23,902 nucleotides of DNA from Hyphomicrobiales bacterium (lineage in GTDB: Bacteria > Pseudomonadota > Alphaproteobacteria > Rhizobiales > JAJFHC01). The stretch covers positions 1 to 23,902 of the forward strand of contig JAJFHC010000200.1 in the NCBI GenBank assembly GCA_021775835.1, written 5' to 3'. Positions 1 to 8,515 of this stretch are shown here, piece by piece. The position numbers and the translations under genes were made by a program. How positions within the stretch are numbered: position 1 is the stretch's first letter; each line of letters opens with the position of its first letter. The notes under the pieces are model-generated. The model had not been told where the DNA came from, did not search any database, and worked only from the letters and a program-made list of their open reading frames with translations.

Positions 1-34
1 TCCGGGGGCGGACCGGCAGTTCATGTCGCGTTGC

Positions 35-52
35 AGACGTGGTTCCACGTCT
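35..52. repeat. 18-bp perfect palindrome at the start of the diguanylate cyclase gene
   Basis: AGACGTGG and CCACGTCT form an 8-bp perfect inverted repeat around a central TT. It lies directly before the in-frame ATG at 53 and downstream of the in-frame ATG at 23. It could be a protein-binding operator or a short mRNA hairpin, or it could be chance coding sequence if translation starts at 23. Confidence 0.5.
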
Positions 53-1129
53 ATGGAGAGGAACGGAACATTGGGCCAATCAACTGATTTCGAGCAGTCG
101 TTTGCATATGGGCGCAAGGCGCTTCAGTACATGCTGGACAAGCAATCGGCGGCAACACCAAAGAATTACGATCTCTGGTACACCTATGCATCCGGCAGCA
201 ACCGGAATTTGATCAAGGAAGTCAATGAGATCATTGCGGTTAAGGGTGATATTGCGCAACCTGATCTCGATCGCATTCACGAAGAGTATTTGTGCCCCTG
301 CAAGGGTTCTGCCGCTGTTGGAAAAATCGGCGTGCAGATTGGCGGCGAGATCGACCAAATCATGGCAATGCTGGAAGCCGCAACGGGCAAGACGACCGAA
401 TACGGCGAATCTCTCGGAACCGTATCCGAACAACTTGGTTCGTCCGTTGACGCCAGTTCCCTGGCCACGATTGTCGAGTCTCTCATGTCGACCACTCACG
501 AGATGCAGGAAAACAACCGGCAACTCGAAGATAGGTTGAAGGATTCCAAATCTCAGATATCTGAACTGAACGAAAACCTGGAGGCCGTGCGCACCGAGTC
601 GCGTACCGACCAGTTGACCGGGATTGCCAACCGCAAATATTTCGATGAGGAGCTCGCCGCCAAAATTACGGAAGCTCAAGACACCGGCGATGAGATGTGC
701 CTGTTGATTGGAGACATCGACTTCTTCAAGAAATTCAATGACACATTCGGCCATCAAACCGGTGACCAGGTCCTGAAACTGGTTGCACAAGCGCTGAATG
801 CCAGTGTAAAGGGCCGGGATCTTGCGGCTCGATACGGCGGCGAGGAGTTTGCCATTGTCCTGCCCAATACCTCCCTGCAGTCCGCAGTGTCTGTTGGAAA
901 TCACATCCGAGAGGTCGTGATGGCCAAGGAACTGATCAAGAAATCAACGGGCGAGAACCTGGGAACGATCACCATGTCCTTCGGGGCCGCGCGATACCAC
1001 CTGGGTGATACGCCGGATGAAATCATAAACCGTGCCGACGCCTGTCTCTATGCCGCAAAACGCGGTGGCCGTAACTGCGTTAAGTGCGAGACCGATCCAG
1101 GCATCGATATGGAAATGAAGGTCGCCTGA
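53..1129 (+). CDS. GGDEF-domain diguanylate cyclase
   Basis: The protein should make cyclic di-GMP from two GTP. Numbered from the ATG at 53 (358 aa), it has an N-terminal region of about 100 residues without a domain I can name. A helical, coiled-coil-like stretch follows at about 145-180, then a GGDEF domain from about 183 to 345. The domain starts with DQLTGIANR, has the metal-binding DIDFFKKFND, and the active-site motif is GGEEF at 262-266. There is no signal peptide or membrane segment, so it is probably cytoplasmic. The position of the usual RxxD inhibitory site reads KxxD (253-256), so product inhibition may be weakened. The start is uncertain. ATG 23 is in frame, ATG 53 abuts a palindrome and has no clear Shine-Dalgarno, and TTG 71 has a good one (GGAGAGGA at 55-62). 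I used ATG 53 as a compromise. The gene is convergent with the suf operon. Confidence 0.88.
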   Translation: MERNGTLGQSTDFEQSFAYGRKALQYMLDKQSAATPKNYDLWYTYASGSNRNLIKEVNEIIAVKGDIAQPDLDRIHEEYLCPCKGSAAVGKIGVQIGGEIDQIMAMLEAATGKTTEYGESLGTVSEQLGSSVDASSLATIVESLMSTTHEMQENNRQLEDRLKDSKSQISELNENLEAVRTESRTDQLTGIANRKYFDEELAAKITEAQDTGDEMCLLIGDIDFFKKFNDTFGHQTGDQVLKLVAQALNASVKGRDLAARYGGEEFAIVLPNTSLQSAVSVGNHIREVVMAKELIKKSTGENLGTITMSFGAARYHLGDTPDEIINRADACLYAAKRGGRNCVKCETDPGIDMEMKVA

Positions 1130-1143
1130 CTACCGAAACCACT

Positions 1144-1159
1144 CTGGCATTCAGGCCAG
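1144..1159. terminator. Weak hairpin between convergent genes
   Basis: CTGGC and GCCAG pair around a 6-nt loop, 14 nt after the diguanylate cyclase stop codon. Neither direction has a U-tract right after the stem, so this is not a classical intrinsic terminator. It is the only hairpin I see in the 60-bp gap between this gene and the end of the suf operon. Confidence 0.2.
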
Positions 1160-1189
1160 CGAGGGTACAGCCATTGTGGACATAATCCG

Positions 1190-1534
1190 TTATTTTTTCT
1201 TTGGTTTTCGGTTTTTCAACGCCACGTCAAACGCTTTGCGGGCCCAGTCGGTCATCTCGTCAGGCTCGTCAAAAAGCCGGTCGGGTGCAGTCCAATATGA
1301 CATTTCGACCGGTCTACCTTTGCCACTGTACGTGAACGGAGACATGTCTTCTGCCATGAAGTCCGGCTTGTTGGTGTCGTCAACCTTGAAATAGAGAACC
1401 TCATCGGCAATCAGCCCGAACATGACACCGTCAAGAAAGACGCCCGCCCCACCGAACATGGAACGAACCGACACATCCCCCAAACCGGACAGGCATTCCT
1501 TTATGTAATCCCGGTATTGTAGACTGGTGGCCAT
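1190..1534 (-). CDS. TfoX/Sxy N-terminal domain protein, last gene of the suf operon
   Basis: A 114-residue protein consisting essentially of one TfoX N-terminal domain. It has the typical RSMFGGAGVFLDGVMFGLI stretch near residues 24-42, a YFKVDD strand, and a Lys-rich end. TfoX/Sxy proteins are competence regulators in gammaproteobacteria. The short alphaproteobacterial versions have no established role, so no competence function should be assumed. The frame is open further upstream, but those codons lie inside sufA. The ATG at 1534 follows the sufA stop by 17 nt and is the sensible start. Its position suggests co-transcription with the Fe-S genes. Confidence 0.8.
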   Translation of the reverse strand: MATSLQYRDYIKECLSGLGDVSVRSMFGGAGVFLDGVMFGLIADEVLYFKVDDTNKPDFMAEDMSPFTYSGKGRPVEMSYWTAPDRLFDEPDEMTDWARKAFDVALKNRKPKKK

Positions 1535-1551
1535 TTGTTGATCCGGCGAAT

Positions 1552-1956
1552 CTAGTTCAGATTTGCCGAGGCGCCTTCTTCGGCGAGCACTGCCGGTGTG
1601 ATCGCTACAGACTCTCCACAACCACAGGCGCTCGTCTGGTTCGGGTTATTGAAGACGAATCCAGATGACAGTTTTTCGACCTTGAAATCCATTTCCGTCC
1701 CAAGCAGAAACAGCACGGCCTTTGGGTCGATGAGCACAGTTACACCCTTGTCCTCCACGACCTCATCGAGAGGATTGACGGCTTCGGCATATTCCATGGT
1801 GTAGGACATTCCGGCACAGCCGCCGTTGGTCACCCCAACTCTCAAACCAACAATGTCCTTGTCTGAGTTTTCGATGATTTCGCGAACACGGGATGCCGCA
1901 GTCTCGGAGAGAGTTACGACCTTGGGGCGCGGTCTCGGGGCTGGACGATCAGTCAT
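1552..1956 (-). CDS. sufA: A-type Fe-S cluster carrier SufA (HesB/IscA family)
   Basis: A 134-residue A-type carrier that takes Fe-S clusters from the SufBCD scaffold and hands them to target apoproteins. The three conserved cysteines are present: C47 in GGCAGMSY, and C111 and C113 in ACGCGES. The first 12 residues form a Pro/Arg-rich lead-in before the domain, which is common in alphaproteobacterial SufA. The ATG at 1956 has GAGG 8 nt upstream. It sits 48 nt after sufT and 17 nt before the TfoX gene, within one unbroken minus-strand operon. The family assignment is firm; calling it SufA rather than IscA or ErpA rests on its place in the suf cluster. Confidence 0.93.
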   Translation of the reverse strand: MTDRPAPRPRPKVVTLSETAASRVREIIENSDKDIVGLRVGVTNGGCAGMSYTMEYAEAVNPLDEVVEDKGVTVLIDPKAVLFLLGTEMDFKVEKLSSGFVFNNPNQTSACGCGESVAITPAVLAEEGASANLN

Positions 1957-2004
1957 TTCTGGAACCTCAATTCTTGGACTCTGTACATAGATGACAGTGG
2001 AGCC

Positions 2005-2415
2005 TTAATACATGTTCAATGCGACCCGGGCCTCGTCGGACATGCGGCTCGGATCCCAAGGCGGGTCAAACACCATGTTGACCCGGACATCATTGACGCC
2101 AGGGACGGACTGGATCGCATTCTGAACCCAAATCGGCATTTCCCCGGCAACCGGACAACCGGGTGCCGTCAACGTCATGTCCACATCTATGTTTCGGTCG
2201 TCATCGACATCTATTCTATAGATAAGCCCAAGTTCATAGATATCCACCGGAATCTCCGGATCATAGACTGTCTTGACGGCTCCGATCATTTCGTCGGTCA
2301 AGCGGTTGATCTCTTCTGCCGACAAGGCAGAGTCCGGTTGGCCGGAGTCCACCGGCGTTGATTCCGACGCTGTGTCTGGTTCGTACAGGTCAATCGTGTC
2401 TCGTTCTTCGGTCAT
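2005..2415 (-). CDS. sufT: SufT, DUF59/MIP18-family Fe-S assembly factor
   Basis: A 136-residue protein with an acidic, Ser/Thr-rich N-terminus of about 50 residues, followed by a DUF59 domain. The signature DPEIPVDIYELGLIYRI is clear. The conserved reactive Cys is in the motif APGCPV, and the C-terminal block FDPPWDPSRMSDEAR is typical of the SUF-associated subgroup. These proteins help deliver or mature Fe-S clusters; the exact step is not settled. I chose the ATG at 2415 because AGGAC lies 5 nt upstream and it starts 16 nt after the sufS stop. An upstream in-frame start at 2451 would overlap sufS. Confidence 0.9.
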   Translation of the reverse strand: MTEERDTIDLYEPDTASESTPVDSGQPDSALSAEEINRLTDEMIGAVKTVYDPEIPVDIYELGLIYRIDVDDDRNIDVDMTLTAPGCPVAGEMPIWVQNAIQSVPGVNDVRVNMVFDPPWDPSRMSDEARVALNMY

Positions 2416-2431
2416 ATCTGTCCTGCAACTT

Positions 2432-3688
2432 TCATTCAAAAAACTTGGCACTGGAAATCAGTGCGTCTGCCAACCGGTCGACTTCCTCAAATGTGTTGTA
2501 CATCCCAAAGGATGCACGGCACGTCGATGTTACACCAAAATGCTCCAGCAAAGGCTGTGCGCAATGGGTTCCAGCCCGTACAGCTACACCCGAACGATCT
2601 ATAATCGTCGAGATATCATGGGCATGGGCGCCTTCCATGGAGAATGAAACAATCGAGCCCTTGTTCTTCGTGGTTCCGAAGATCCTCAGGCTGTTGATCT
2701 CCGACAGCCTCTGCGTGGCGTATTCAAGCAGTCTTTTTTCGTGAGCAACAATGTTTTCCCGGCCGACAGAGAGCATGTAGTCAACGGCCGCCCCTAGTCC
2801 AATGGCCTGGACGATCGCCGGTGTACCGGCCTCAAATCTGTGCGGCGGATCGTTGTAGGTTACATCGTCGAGGGTCACGTCGAAGATCATTTCACCACCA
2901 CCCTGATAGGGCGGCATTTTCTTCAACAGGTCCTTCTTGCCGTAGAGTACGCCAATGCCGGTCGGTCCATAGACCTTGTGTCCTGTGAACACGTAGAAGT
3001 CACAGTCCAGGTCCTGAACATCCACTTCAAGGTGCACAGCCCCCTGGCTACCATCAACAAGGACTGGAATACCTCTTTCATGGGCCAGCCTGATCATTTC
3101 CTTCAGTGGCGTAAGTGTCCCAAGAGCATTGGACATCTGTGTCACGGCCACGATCTTGGTCCGCGGTGTCAGGAGCTTCTCGTATTCTTCGATCAGGATA
3201 TCGCCATCGTCCGTACAGGGTATCCATTTAAGAACCGCACCGTTGCGTTCGCGATGAAAATGCCACGGCACGATATTGGAATGGTGTTCCAGTATGGATA
3301 TGACGACCTCGTCGCCCTCCCCAATCACCATTCCACCGTAACTCGACGCCACGAGGTTGATCGCGTCGGTAGCATTGCGTGTGAATATGACCTCGTCTGT
3401 GGACGGCGCATTGAGGAAATCTCGGACCTTCTCCCTGGCATCTTCGAAGTTCTGTGTGGCCGTGTTGCTCAGGTAATGAAGTCCACGATGAACATTGGCA
3501 TACTCCTGTTCATAGGCATTCCTCATGGCATCGATAACCTGGGTCGGTTTTTGCGCCGAGGCTGCATTATCAAGATATGTCAATGGCTTACCGTATACTT
3601 CCCGCGACAGTATAGGAAAGTCCGCCCGAATGCGATCAACGTCGAATGGGGTGGAGGCAAGGCTTGTATCGAGAGTTCCGTCAGGCAT
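2432..3688 (-). CDS. sufS: SufS-type (class II) cysteine desulfurase
   Basis: A 418-residue PLP enzyme that removes sulfur from L-cysteine as a persulfide for Fe-S assembly. The PLP-binding Lys is in TGHKVYGPTGIG (about K238). The catalytic Cys is in RAGTHCAQPLL (about C375), the form typical of SufS rather than IscS. The N-terminal block YLDNAASAQKP is also diagnostic. SufS enzymes usually need an activator (SufE or SufU), and neither is in this window. The ATG at 3688 overlaps the sufD TGA by 8 bp (ATGCCTGA) and is preceded by AGGGAC. The frame extends to a TTG at 3712, which would mean a 32-bp overlap and is less likely. Confidence 0.95.
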   Translation of the reverse strand: MPDGTLDTSLASTPFDVDRIRADFPILSREVYGKPLTYLDNAASAQKPTQVIDAMRNAYEQEYANVHRGLHYLSNTATQNFEDAREKVRDFLNAPSTDEVIFTRNATDAINLVASSYGGMVIGEGDEVVISILEHHSNIVPWHFHRERNGAVLKWIPCTDDGDILIEEYEKLLTPRTKIVAVTQMSNALGTLTPLKEMIRLAHERGIPVLVDGSQGAVHLEVDVQDLDCDFYVFTGHKVYGPTGIGVLYGKKDLLKKMPPYQGGGEMIFDVTLDDVTYNDPPHRFEAGTPAIVQAIGLGAAVDYMLSVGRENIVAHEKRLLEYATQRLSEINSLRIFGTTKNKGSIVSFSMEGAHAHDISTIIDRSGVAVRAGTHCAQPLLEHFGVTSTCRASFGMYNTFEEVDRLADALISSAKFFE

Positions 3689-5021
3689 TATCCAGTCCCT
3701 TCGTGCTGGCAAGGGCGAACCTGGCTTGCGTTCTTGCGATCAGGATGTCGCGGATCTGTTCATTCTCTACTGTCTCGATAGCCTCCGCCACGAATGCTGC
3801 AATCAACATCGCCTTGGCCTCGTTCTCAGGGATGCCCCGCGACTGGAGATAAAAAAGATAGTCTTCATCGAGTTCCCCCGACGTCGCACCATGGGCGCAC
3901 TGTACGTCGTCCGCATAGATTTCGAGTTCGGGCTTTGCGTCAAACTCGGCGTCTTCGGACAGAAGCAACCCTTGCGTCATCATCCGACCATCGGTCTTCT
4001 GTGCATCGGGGCGAACGATGATCTTGCCCTGGAACACACCCCGTGCGGAATCGTCTATGACGCCCTTGAACAACTCGTTGCTGGTGCACCCCGGAACGAC
4101 ATGATCGACAAGCAACGTCGTGTCGCAATGCTGCTTCCCGGAAATCATGTAACCGCCGGCAACAGTGGCGTGTGCTCCTTCGCCATCAAACAGGAGGCTT
4201 CCTTCGTTGCGGGAGACACCGGCACCAAACGTTGCCGTGAAACTGTTTAGGTTGCTGTCTTCACCTAGGTGTACCGACTGGTTGTAGAGGTGAATGGCGT
4301 CTGCCTCTTCTTCCTGGAGCTTCACATGTTCAAGCCGGGCGCCACTGGATAACCGGATTGAATTCACGATGTTGGTGGTCTTTGACCCAACCGTCTGACC
4401 CGGAAATGTTTCAAGCACGGTCGCTCTGGCGCCGGCCTCCAGAACGATGATGTTACGGGTTGATACGGTTCCAGCTTCCTTGGATGCGGCCCAGGTAACG
4501 ATTTCAATCGGCCGGTCGACAACCACACCCGCGCCAATCCTGACGGCGACCCCGTCTGACATGAATGCAGTGTTGAGGTTGGTGACGGCATTCGCCTGCC
4601 CACCTGGTGTGGCGATTGCGTCTCGAACCCAAGTCTCGCCTGACTTGAATGCGCTGTTGAGATCCATGACGGTCACTCCATCAGGCCACGACACCTGGTC
4701 GAGATCGGTCACGAGTTTCCCGTCAACGATGGATATGATGTACCTCTCGACGCCCTTGAACAGTTCCGGCACAGAATCCGTCGATGGCGTGTGATTGCCG
4801 GTTACAACCGGCGACCCGTTGGCCACAAACCGGCGCAGATCCGTGTATTTCCAGTCCTCCATGCGCCGATGGGGCAATCCGGATCTGTCGAAACTGTTTA
4901 GTGCCCCTTTCCGAAGGTCCGCGACCCAGTCGGTCGAAGCACCTGGAAGGTCACCTTGCGCCGCTGCGAACTGCTCCACAAAAGCCTGTTCCGCGGGCGT
5001 CTTCTGAACGGTCATGTTCAT
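3681..5021 (-). CDS. sufD: SufD, subunit of the SufBCD scaffold
   Basis: A 446-residue SufD. With SufB and SufC it forms the SufBC2D complex on which new clusters are built, and it is linked to iron entry. It has the N-terminal MEDWKYTDL motif (about 54-61), a long beta-helix core, and the C-terminal SUF signature DDVQCAHGATSGELDEDYLF (about 371-390). H377 matches the conserved His of the family. The ATG at 5021 has AGGACA 8 nt upstream and follows sufC by 20 nt. It is less conserved than SufB, as is usual, and shows no sign of damage. Confidence 0.94.
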   Translation of the reverse strand: MNMTVQKTPAEQAFVEQFAAAQGDLPGASTDWVADLRKGALNSFDRSGLPHRRMEDWKYTDLRRFVANGSPVVTGNHTPSTDSVPELFKGVERYIISIVDGKLVTDLDQVSWPDGVTVMDLNSAFKSGETWVRDAIATPGGQANAVTNLNTAFMSDGVAVRIGAGVVVDRPIEIVTWAASKEAGTVSTRNIIVLEAGARATVLETFPGQTVGSKTTNIVNSIRLSSGARLEHVKLQEEEADAIHLYNQSVHLGEDSNLNSFTATFGAGVSRNEGSLLFDGEGAHATVAGGYMISGKQHCDTTLLVDHVVPGCTSNELFKGVIDDSARGVFQGKIIVRPDAQKTDGRMMTQGLLLSEDAEFDAKPELEIYADDVQCAHGATSGELDEDYLFYLQSRGIPENEAKAMLIAAFVAEAIETVENEQIRDILIARTQARFALASTKGLDNA

Positions 5022-5041
5022 AATCTATCTGTCCTTGCCGT

Positions 5042-5791
5042 TCACGCCGCGTCCGCGCCGTATTCGGCGTAACCGCTCTTCTCAAGCTCAAGCGCCAGAT
5101 CCTTGCTACCGGACCGGACAATCCTGCCCTGGGACAACACATGCACGTGATCGGGTACAATGTAGTCGAGAAGCCGCTGGTAATGCGTGATCACCACCAT
5201 AGCCCGGTCCGGCGACCGCAAGGCGTTTACGCCGTCCGAGACGATACGCAGAGCATCGATATCAAGGCCGGAATCGGTTTCATCCAGAATGCACAGTTTG
5301 GGCTCGAGGATTGCCATCTGAAGGATTTCCGCGCGTTTCTTCTCACCTCCGGAGAAGCCGACATTCAAGGGGCGCCGCAGCATCTCCTGAGGCACCTTCA
5401 GTTCCGTGGTTTTTTCCTTGACCAGTTTCATGAAGTTCGGTGTCGACATCTCATCCTCACCACGGGCCTTGCGCTGTGCATTGAGGGCTGTCTTGAGAAA
5501 CATCATCGTCGCCACACCGGGAATTTCAATCGGATACTGAAACGCCAGGAAAACGCCGGCGGCGGCACGTTCGTTAGGTTTCAGATCAAGCAGATCATCG
5601 CCTTTATACGTTACCGAGCCTTCCGTAATCTCATAACCGTCGCGCCCGGCAAGCACGTGTGACAGCGTGCTCTTGCCTGAACCGTTAGGCCCCATTATCG
5701 CGTGCACTTCGCCTGCCCCGACAGACAGGTCGATACCCTTGAGGATTTTCCGGTCCTCAACTTCAACATGAAGATTTTTGATTTCAAGCAT
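5042..5791 (-). CDS. sufC: SufC, ABC-type ATPase of the SufBCD scaffold
   Basis: A 249-residue cytosolic ABC ATPase that powers conformational change in SufBC2D. It is not a transporter. Walker A is GPNGSGKST (34-42), the signature is FSGGEKKRAEI (146-156, the typical SufC variant), Walker B is LCILDE (166-171), and the switch His is in VVITHYQRL (H203). The Q-loop is in FLAFQYP. The ATG at 5791 is preferred; the frame also contains a TTG at 5800. It lies 24 nt downstream of sufB. Confidence 0.96.
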   Translation of the reverse strand: MLEIKNLHVEVEDRKILKGIDLSVGAGEVHAIMGPNGSGKSTLSHVLAGRDGYEITEGSVTYKGDDLLDLKPNERAAAGVFLAFQYPIEIPGVATMMFLKTALNAQRKARGEDEMSTPNFMKLVKEKTTELKVPQEMLRRPLNVGFSGGEKKRAEILQMAILEPKLCILDETDSGLDIDALRIVSDGVNALRSPDRAMVVITHYQRLLDYIVPDHVHVLSQGRIVRSGSKDLALELEKSGYAEYGADAA

Positions 5792-5815
5792 TCTATTCAA
5801 TCCGGTTCCGTTCGA

Positions 5816-7288
5816 TTATCCGACACTGCCTTCGAGGCTGATGCCGACAAGTTTCTGGGCTTCAACAGCAAATTCCATGGGCAGTTGCTGCAAGACTTCC
5901 TTGCAAAATCCGTTGACGATCAGTGCAACAGCCTCCTCATCGTCAAGTCCGCGCTGCTGGCAGTAGAACATCTGGTCGTCGCTGATCTTCGACGTCGTCG
6001 CTTCGTGTTCAAATACCGCGGATGCATTCTTCGATTCTATGTAGGGCACCGTATGGGCGCTGCACTTGTCTCCGATAAGCAACGAGTCGCACTGGGTGAA
6101 ATTGCGTGATGCCGATGCCTTCTTGTGGGCGCTGACCAACCCTCGGTAAGTGTTGGAGGAACGTCCTGCCGAAATGCCTTTTGAAATAATCCGGCTGGAC
6201 GTGTTCTTGCCCAGGTGAATCATCTTGGTCCCTGAGTCGATCTGTTGGCAGCCGTTCGAGATCGCAATCGAATAGAACTCACCCTGGGAGTTGTCGCCGC
6301 GCAAGATACAACTCGGGTACTTCCAGGTAATTGCCGATCCTGTTTCCACCTGGGTCCAGGCAATCTTTGAATTGTTTTCCCGGCAGTCGCCCCGCTTCGT
6401 CACGAAGTTGTAAATTCCACCGCGGCCTTCAGAGTCACCGGGGTACCAGTTCTGAACAGTTGAGTACTTGATCTCGGCATCTTCCAGAGCCACAAGTTCA
6501 ACGACAGCAGCGTGCAGCTGGTTCTCGTCGCGCATGGGAGCCGTACAACCTTCGAGATAGCTGACGTATGACCCTTTGTCGGCAATGATAAGCGTGCGTT
6601 CGAACTGTCCGGTATTTTGTTCATTGATGCGGAAATAGGTCGACAACTCCATGGGACAACGAACGCCCGGAGGAATGTAGACAAACGAACCATCACTGAA
6701 GACTGCCGAGTTCAGGGTGGCATAATAGTTGTCAGTGACCGGAACGACGGTGCCCAGGTATTTGCGTACGAGTTCCGGATGATCCTGCAACGCCTCGGAT
6801 ATCGGGCAGAAAATCACACCGGACTTGGCCAGTTCTTCCTTGAAGGTCGTGACCACGGAGACGCTGTCAAACACGGCGTCCACAGCCACTCGGGCACCCT
6901 GCACGCCGGCAAGCACTTCCTGTTCCTTGAGCGGGATTCCAAGTTTCGCATAAGTCTCGAGCAATTCCGGATCGACTTCATCCAGGGATTTCGGGCCATC
7001 CTTGTCCGACTTGGGAGCGGAATAGTAGTACAGATCCTGGAAGTCGATCTTCGGATATCCGACTTTCGCCCAGGTCGGTTCAGTCATGGTTTGCCAGCGC
7101 CTGAAGGCATCAAGCCGCCATTCAAGCATCCAGTCCGGCTCATTCTTCTTCGCCGAAATGAAACGCACGGTATCTTCGTCGAGGCCCTTGGGCGCCTTTT
7201 CCGACTCTATATCTGTATAAAAACCATACTTATACTGATCAACGTCCATTTTCTGGACTTGTTCGACAGTCTCTACAACCGCAACCAT
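5816..7288 (-). CDS. sufB: SufB, core scaffold of the SufBCD complex
   Basis: A 490-residue SufB, the subunit that receives persulfide sulfur and holds the nascent cluster. It shows the family signatures [18 protein letters not shown] and [20 protein letters not shown]. The C-terminal block [16 protein letters not shown] carries the Cys (C409) equivalent to the essential Cys of Escherichia coli SufB. The C-terminus has [14 protein letters not shown]. The ATG at 7288 has GGAG 9 nt upstream; the open frame extends to a GTG at 7312, which I do not favour. It is separated from the upstream desulfurase gene by 58 nt, so an RNA-processing or internal signal is possible but none is evident. Confidence 0.96.
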   Translation of the reverse strand: MVAVVETVEQVQKMDVDQYKYGFYTDIESEKAPKGLDEDTVRFISAKKNEPDWMLEWRLDAFRRWQTMTEPTWAKVGYPKIDFQDLYYYSAPKSDKDGPKSLDEVDPELLETYAKLGIPLKEQEVLAGVQGARVAVDAVFDSVSVVTTFKEELAKSGVIFCPISEALQDHPELVRKYLGTVVPVTDNYYATLNSAVFSDGSFVYIPPGVRCPMELSTYFRINEQNTGQFERTLIIADKGSYVSYLEGCTAPMRDENQLHAAVVELVALEDAEIKYSTVQNWYPGDSEGRGGIYNFVTKRGDCRENNSKIAWTQVETGSAITWKYPSCILRGDNSQGEFYSIAISNGCQQIDSGTKMIHLGKNTSSRIISKGISAGRSSNTYRGLVSAHKKASASRNFTQCDSLLIGDKCSAHTVPYIESKNASAVFEHEATTSKISDDQMFYCQQRGLDDEEAVALIVNGFCKEVLQQLPMEFAVEAQKLVGISLEGSVG

Positions 7289-7346
7289 TACAACATTCTC
7301 CAATTTGAGCACTCAATGCTCACCTTTGAATTCAACGACTTCGCCA

Positions 7347-8495
7347 TCACGCAGCCCCTCGGAACTCAGCCTGCCTTTGGCTGGCCGCATCCCAGGCCGC
7401 GACAAGATGATCGATCTCTGCCTGTTTCGTATCGTGGCCCATACTGATGCGTATGGCGCCGCGCGCCAGTTTGTCAGGAACGCCCATCGCCTCCAGGATC
7501 CGGCTTTGTCCAACCTTCCCAGATGAACAGGCGGATCCGGAACTAACCTCCAGCCCCTCCAGGTCCAGGGCGATTACCAGCGTCTCTGCGCTCAAACCTT
7601 CAGCTGAGAAGAAGCTGGTGTTGGGCAACCGCTCCTCATGCTCGCAGAAGATAGCGACATCTGGTCGAATTCCTTTGAGCTCCGCCTCCATGGCATCGCG
7701 CAATACGGCCACGTCGGACATTTCATCGAGCTTCTCGCACGCTGTTCGGGCCGCAACTCCGAAACCCGCGATCCCGGCCGTGTTTTCCGTTCCTGCCCGG
7801 CGTCCGGTTTCCTGGCCGCCACCTTTCTGCAGAAACCCGATATCAAGGCCGTCGCGAAGCACAAGAGCACCAACCCCTTGGGGCCCGCCAATCTTGTGTG
7901 CCGACAGGCTCATCATGTCTGCACCGATGGCTGAAAAAGAAACCGGGATTTTTCCGAACGCCTGAACCGCGTCCACATGGAGCAAAGCGTTATGCTCGCG
8001 TGCCAGCGACGACACGTCACCGACTGGTTGTAGAGCGCCGGTCTCGTTGTTGGCAAACATGACAGAGACAAGACACGGACCGTCCGCGTTCTTCAACTCA
8101 GTCTCCAACGAATCAAGATCAATGACACCTTGTGTCGTGACCGGGATGAAACCGACATTCGGGTCCAGGCTCGCTGCCATTTCCATGACCGAAGGGTGTT
8201 CGATCGCCGATATTAAAATTCTGCGTTGCCCTATAACTCTAGACGAACCGGCAAGAGCAAGGGCATTTGCTTCGGTTCCCCCGCTCGTAAAAATCACCTC
8301 TGAAGGATCGGCTTCAACAGATCCGGCGATCTGTGCCCGTGCGTCTTCAATTCTGCGCCTGAAGGATCGTCCCGACTGATGCACCGATGAGGCATTGCCC
8401 GGACACGCCATGACCTCGAGCATGGCTTCGGCCACGCACGGCAGCACCGGGGCCGAAGCGTTGTAGTCAAGATATGACCGAGACGTCATGGACAT
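7347..8495 (-). CDS. Cysteine desulfurase, IscS/NifS type (class I)
   Basis: A 382-residue aminotransferase class V enzyme. The N-terminus YLDYNASAPV is typical. The PLP Lys is in LSAHKIGGPQGVGAL (about K201), and the catalytic Cys is in SSGSACSSGKVGQSRIL (about C323), the flexible-loop form of IscS/NifS enzymes. It is therefore a second sulfur donor in the operon, unlike SufS at 2432. It is shorter than typical IscS (about 400 aa). Start choice: ATG 8495 leaves a 20-nt gap after iscR and has only a weak purine stretch upstream. GTG 8519 would overlap the iscR stop as GTGA. ATG 8489 is also possible. All other features are intact. Confidence 0.92.
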   Translation of the reverse strand: MSMTSRSYLDYNASAPVLPCVAEAMLEVMACPGNASSVHQSGRSFRRRIEDARAQIAGSVEADPSEVIFTSGGTEANALALAGSSRVIGQRRILISAIEHPSVMEMAASLDPNVGFIPVTTQGVIDLDSLETELKNADGPCLVSVMFANNETGALQPVGDVSSLAREHNALLHVDAVQAFGKIPVSFSAIGADMMSLSAHKIGGPQGVGALVLRDGLDIGFLQKGGGQETGRRAGTENTAGIAGFGVAARTACEKLDEMSDVAVLRDAMEAELKGIRPDVAIFCEHEERLPNTSFFSAEGLSAETLVIALDLEGLEVSSGSACSSGKVGQSRILEAMGVPDKLARGAIRISMGHDTKQAEIDHLVAAWDAASQRQAEFRGAA

Positions 8496-8515
8496 TACAA
8501 AGTATTCTTTCAACT

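Noticed and set aside
2840..3781. Long plus-strand open frame of 313 codons opposite sufS
   Set aside because: It is antisense to a clearly conserved gene and its product has no recognisable domain. Similar shadows occur opposite the diguanylate cyclase (80-904), sufB (6617-7447) and the AsmA-like gene (12476-13372).
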